This document shows, piece by piece, positions 26,701-27,440 of a stretch of DNA of 27,440 bases. The translations under genes were made by a program, and so were the position numbers. Source of the stretch: a virus; the IMG/VR virus record IMGVR_UViG_3300022839_000083, positions 1 through 27,440 of that record. One strand, 5' to 3'. The first letter of the stretch is position 1. Each line of letters begins with the position of its first letter. The notes under the pieces were generated by a model that saw only the letters and a list, made by a program, of their open reading frames with translations, searched no databases and had not been told where the DNA came from.

Positions 26701-27440
26701 AAAAATACAACTGCTGCCCAAAATGTTATAGTTGATACAACTTATTGGAATAAAATTAGTTGGAAGCACGGCAAAGATTCAAATTTCCGCGGCACATTTG
26801 ACAACACTTATTCATATAAGAAAGATAATATAGTTGTACAAAATAATGCACTATGGAAAGCACTAACAAATATTTCAGTAGGTGCAGTAATTCCTAGCGT
26901 CTCAAATAACTCTTGGATAGAAATTACTACAGATGTAGATTACTTAGGTTACTTGCCAAATCTAACTGCAAATGCGTTCTACGATGAAACAGTATTTGAT
27001 CCTATTGAAAACATATTAGAATTTAGCAAGAGTTTTGATATTAGTGATGATGCACAAGTATTAGTTGTAACAAGTACACAAACTGATGCTACTAGTACAT
27101 CAAATACAAAACTTGCAATTTATCGTGCAATTGAAGACAAATTTGTATTAGATCAAATAATTACTGCTCCTAATAATGTCGATGCGTGGGGCGATAAAGT
27201 TAGTATGAATCCTGCAGGAACACAAATTGCTGTAAGTTCAATGCTAAATGATTCTAATAAAGTTAATCAAGGCGTTGTATATGTTTATACACAAACATCT
27301 GGAACATTTACTTTAACACAGACACTAATGCCGCCAAATAATGAAGAAAGCGAAGGCTTTGGCTTTGGGTTATCTTACGGTACTGATAACTTAGTAGTGT
27401 CAAGCTTAAACGGTGATCAGACAATACCAACTACGTTTGA
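17716..27440 (+). CDS. Giant structural protein at gene 7 position, 3' end missing
   Basis: One frame stays open from the ATG at 17716 (TAATG overlap with gp6) to the window edge, at least 3241 residues. T4 has gene 7, a 1032-residue baseplate wedge protein, in this place, so I infer a wedge or baseplate-periphery role; I cannot show homology to gp7. Visible parts: start KITASDFLPKFFRTQANKKF (19-38), NIDWDKFVNFREYYWLPNG (about 136-154), a cupredoxin-like domain (182-332), a long beta-rich middle with HPWEMLG and WWNTVYGPAPYTGDNLVLW (near 1267-1295), five short modules resembling CBM5/12 carbohydrate-binding domains (near 1568, 1826, 2336, 2973, 3024), and FG-GAP-like propeller blades from about 2238 to the end. 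The last two may bind cell-surface glycans. No signal peptide or membrane segment is seen. Base use matches its neighbours. Confidence 0.8.
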   Translation, partial: MAKNDQNESALPVPGQNNKITASDFLPKFFRTQANKKFLQGTLDQLIQPGVAEKINGYYGRTTAKAYKTSDNYNDDVTNDRTNYQLEPATVIKDNYNNVTFYKDYNDYIGQLGVFGANTDNHSRLNSQETYAWNPNIDWDKFVNFREYYWLPNGPLSVTVSGQSREVVSTYAVTVEDQGDSVAYVFNDGLTRNPKLKLYRGQTYRFDIDTPGHPMAIAISRSFTPGTAILTAGTEGLRAVGLFDAVLYGNEYDQGEYIILPSGGSVTFAADDNVSTLYPDGIRKLGEEGEEVAIAYIEKGTIQFTIPFNAPGKLYYVSKNAVDTSGLIKIYDIEENAFLDVAEDILGKKTYKSANGIELSNGMKIRFQGDVTPAAYETHDWYVEGVGTKITLIKDQDLIIPAAYSDNKLIPFDSDEFDTLPFADASAYATEKDYIIVNRASPDRNAWSRYNRWHHKDVILKSFRFNNLPRDVDESARAKRPIIEFEAGLKLNNFGAYAKTDVDLIDTYTTDVFSTIEGQLGYNIDGINLADNMRILFAADTDILVSGKIYQVKFVTINNSRQISLVETIDTTPIDLETVLVTQGVKNAGKSYHYQGGKWVAAQEKTTRNQAPMFEVFDVTGNSFSDEAYYGSSTFKGSKLFSYAVGDGTRFDTELGFVLSYKSIENSGDIVFDFNLLNDTFTYQTETDLFSQAINSGYLKKFKSLTSFNYVNGFSSTPTISKQYVIREYAATDIQVNNFKIDVYKNSSSVTDIKVVVFVNNKLKLVNTDYTIDKTKPNAVIVFNSNLTINDVIKIKTNSKTIKNSNGYYEFPYNLERNPLNDDVNQFTLGEVIDHVDSMLEDIPGYIGTYLGSSNLRDLGDLARYGKRFVKHSGPINLPLYHITNKSYNIVKALKYSKKEYSRFKKTFLDTAASLGYDGPVKTHVDLILKTVNSDKVTSQPFYFSDMLASGSSNKIVYKVLDSRVQDYPLTTTYNLLTLSSTSITVYLNGIQLTHIKDYNFNVAGYISINAGQIEDDKIEIHEYATTDGSFIAPTPTKLGLFPKYYPELTIDDTVLADEPVSTGPFKVYGEDSATGTRGWFYPVYTTKGVAGTGATSKSYTFVGMNKIFYIPTTGATLAGNDDIEIDEYPIGVAFIRGHDGSYIKAYKDFRDELLLELEKRIFNNIKAQYSTDRLDVNAFMGGEFRTNEFTKIEIDNSLLGDFQKWLQENLNNQTYTNNTFYNRNNNWTFNYSDTTSPDGNENAGFWRGMYVRAFDTDRPHSHPWEMLGLTTKPSWWNTVYGPAPYTGDNLVLWKDLEIGRIADPANARIDLNYARPGLTRFIPVDSNGKLLSPLNSKYTRNFQIQSATRNFKFGDYAPVENAWRRSSDYPFAILTAMLLNKPAKTMGLGFDVSRVLKNLANQWVDIGTNKPVVIKDLTLPNTYQSDVRTNTAGLVNYIYNLVASDILTVYEGYKTDLATINNQLGVKIAGFTSKEKFNIILDSRSPAQSLTQDGIFVPQENYQVFLNTSSPSELAVFSGIIAERTELGYVIRGYNLEKPYFEYYAAREGSTSSTVTVGGISEKVSPWETNTSYISGEVIQHNNAYYRVINSFTTTLSFDTNDIVKLPALPVSGGRTAQFKKDFDTVELKTLQYGSRLNTAQEVVDFILGYSIRQKEIGFSFENVIDRTNSVENWNQSAKEFLFWTTQGWANNSLIALSPAANLLEFQRDYCVVDNIKDEFYGYSIFKADGQFLSSEFNSLLRDQNSFGIQTVGTDEGLYHVSLPLVQKEHVVLLDNTTDFNDTIYNPSTGYRQERIRVNGYRSDNWNGGLNIPGFVYDDAKYTDWAQWKDYVIGDIVKYKQYYYVATSNVTGSQNFDSALWYRLNEKPVSQLITNFDYRVTQFTDFYDLDSDSFDTEQQKMAQHLIGYQKRQYLANIINDDVSQFKFYRGAIADKGTMNVFTKLFNALGNTTDNLEFYEEWAIQVGRYGATEDVQQVEYNLKQDKMQESPQAVELVMSLPITNFDKVYRILPNEVFDKPAGYNHAPFPTKTITREYIKTAGYTNADDVDFVVGNMIDLSAVDTNQIKLGDTIWITDTDNKSWTVMQLVRANVNALGVSTLIQGVATNGLNLVEITLDKWAAGTLEVGDYIGIRGATEYSINGLYEIDNISLNTVQIRVPLVNDISDFEEEKFTVSKLRTIRVSNVTEINAATNQDIYSKQRLWIDTYNSEWAVLENNAVYLNSQAITNPSLYDSTDQGFSNSVAITKNNTNVFVSAPNDANGKVSVYRRTREVSNLLLDQEIIIENDDLFTRDNSAFGKSIAVSPDGEYLIVGIPQASNVKTRLSYKTDADTGLSTFDFQPDAAYIKNDIVRYRESLWKANRQILPQIANQPFSTFDTYVNIASAADADSTTLTLLVTGDLGLPNNIVSHLLVRAPKDMYIGTAAGDTVNLFWNRRSFAYPTLDNYLPFDNAIPQITADFLSQAHTIIEKIDHVFFVETFVTLPIIGNVVTTDTGSATVAYVSTRNDSAVIYIKNTNGVFDITGELFIEELDFVGSYTEESTFSTTTAVDGFWMIATPTYSNNSTYYDIGRGLVYADVRLQGSVRDLNRYYNIQNTVAVIGAYVTNRNQASYLEQLSYRGDPANQDAADGVERDLPSNKWVARAGTSFTDNLTIGSTAEFRLYDLNNRIIDVASAGFTYNILNKEQTVVDLWDGYIDFTLSEFDFQGFAFEPQVGDILEDVQIPRDGQGGLALTSITTSSAEVMFMQRNFTSVRVYVKIVANLNGTTGTWTQETNIGRFQIRRRANLNLRAGDVARTIGTISDVNNQIVLGTSLIGKLVVFENVSNFDIVSNPTIVDEEYWFFDETIESGIQRLPNPPYSLNKDYIQIYNIPAEKTGSSPSMENEGAIAIYRKLRDGSYRFQTVFASEYRAANRNFGSKVAIVQTGNYYTLLVASDSIASSGETDSTGRRVQPGAIEIFRHGTKLSDAFKGEYQLIAYLIGDIVVYKDDYYIALKNTTAAQNVIVDTTYWNKISWKHGKDSNFRGTFDNTYSYKKDNIVVQNNALWKALTNISVGAVIPSVSNNSWIEITTDVDYLGYLPNLTANAFYDETVFDPIENILEFSKSFDISDDAQVLVVTSTQTDATSTSNTKLAIYRAIEDKFVLDQIITAPNNVDAWGDKVSMNPAGTQIAVSSMLNDSNKVNQGVVYVYTQTSGTFTLTQTLMPPNNEESEGFGFGLSYGTDNLVVSSLNGDQTIPTTF
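18259..18711 (+). other. Cupredoxin-like domain lacking copper ligands
   Basis: Residues 182-332 of the giant protein follow the pattern of a cupredoxin-like domain frequent in marine phage structural proteins: LKLYRGQTYRFDID (196-209), GHPM (212-215), then TIQFTIPFNAPGKLYY (301-316). The usual C--H--M ligand loop after LYY reads VSKNAVDTSG here, so Cys, His and Met are replaced by S318, A321 and T324 at matching spacing. Only H213 remains. An extra segment of about 60 residues lies between the halves. Confidence 0.6.
24427..27440 (+). repeat. FG-GAP-like propeller blades with large insertions
   Basis: Blade signatures (GF/FG-x-S-hydrophobic-x-x-x-x-x-G-x-x-hydrophobic-V-x-x-P, then G-x-V-x-V-Y) occur at residues about 2239-2290, 2298-2324, 2917-2963, 3102-3147, 3157-3205 and from 3215. 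The second blade's first half (FGKSIAVSPDGEYLIVGIPQ) is separated from a matching second half (GAIAIYRKLRDGSYRFQTVF, 2887-2906) by about 560 residues. A seventh blade or closing strand would lie beyond the window. Confidence 0.6.
26632..26940 (+). repeat. Tandem pair of CBM5/12-like modules
   Basis: Residues 2973-3015 and 3024-3073 each show the order aromatic, Y-x-x-x-D-hydrophobic-V-x-x-x-x-x-x-hydrophobic-hydrophobic-x-A-hydrophobic, about 20 residues, then W-x-x-I: AYLIGDIVVYKDDYYIALKN with YWNKI, and YSYKKDNIVVQNNALWKALT with SWIEI. Single copies lie at 22417-22554, 23191-23322 and 24721-24864. Confidence 0.55.

Noticed and set aside
27421-27440. TGA at the window end as stop of the giant gene
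   Set aside because: The frame reads ACA ATA CCA ACT ACG TTT GA-, so the TGA is out of frame and the gene continues.

Overview
The window is a piece of an AT-rich (I estimate about 36% GC from sampled lines), tightly packed genome of a T4-like myovirus. The evidence is a recognisable set of T4 core genes in two opposed blocks: a leftward block with late sigma factor gp55 and recombination proteins gp47 and gp46, and a rightward block with baseplate genes (gp48, gp53, a hub-like protein, gp5, gp25, gp6). Gene forms and order match my memory of marine T4-like phages of picocyanobacteria and SAR11 better than T4 itself: a long gp55, a 100-residue gp53, a very large gp6, and a giant structural protein where T4 has gene 7. 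I cannot name the host.

Leftward block (about 5500 to 1). Promoter, gp55, promoter, gp47 (TTG start), gp46, an HNH homing-type endonuclease, a 65-residue protein, a GIY-YIG-like protein, then a third promoter facing the left edge. The three promoters are identical in their hexamers and spacing (TTGACA, 17 bases, TATACT), so they look like early promoters read by host sigma-70 RNA polymerase. The third drives a GC-richer, hairpin-rich stretch without a convincing ORF, a candidate structured RNA or long leader. The HNH gene carries its own perfect T4-type late box (TATAAATA).

Rightward block (about 5497 to 27440 and beyond). One late operon with many TAATG stop/start overlaps encodes baseplate parts. 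A late box (CTAAATA) abuts the -35 of the divergent gp55 promoter, so 5445-5527 is the early/late switch point. A second late box lies in the loop of a hairpin whose stem covers the gp6 ribosome binding site, a layout like that of T4 genes whose early read-through mRNA is silenced.

The last 9.7 kb is one open frame of at least 3241 residues, running off the right edge. It sits in the gene 7 position. It contains a cupredoxin-like domain that has lost most copper-ligand residues, five modules resembling CBM5/12 carbohydrate-binding modules, and an FG-GAP-like propeller whose blades are split by large insertions. It is the least described object in the window.
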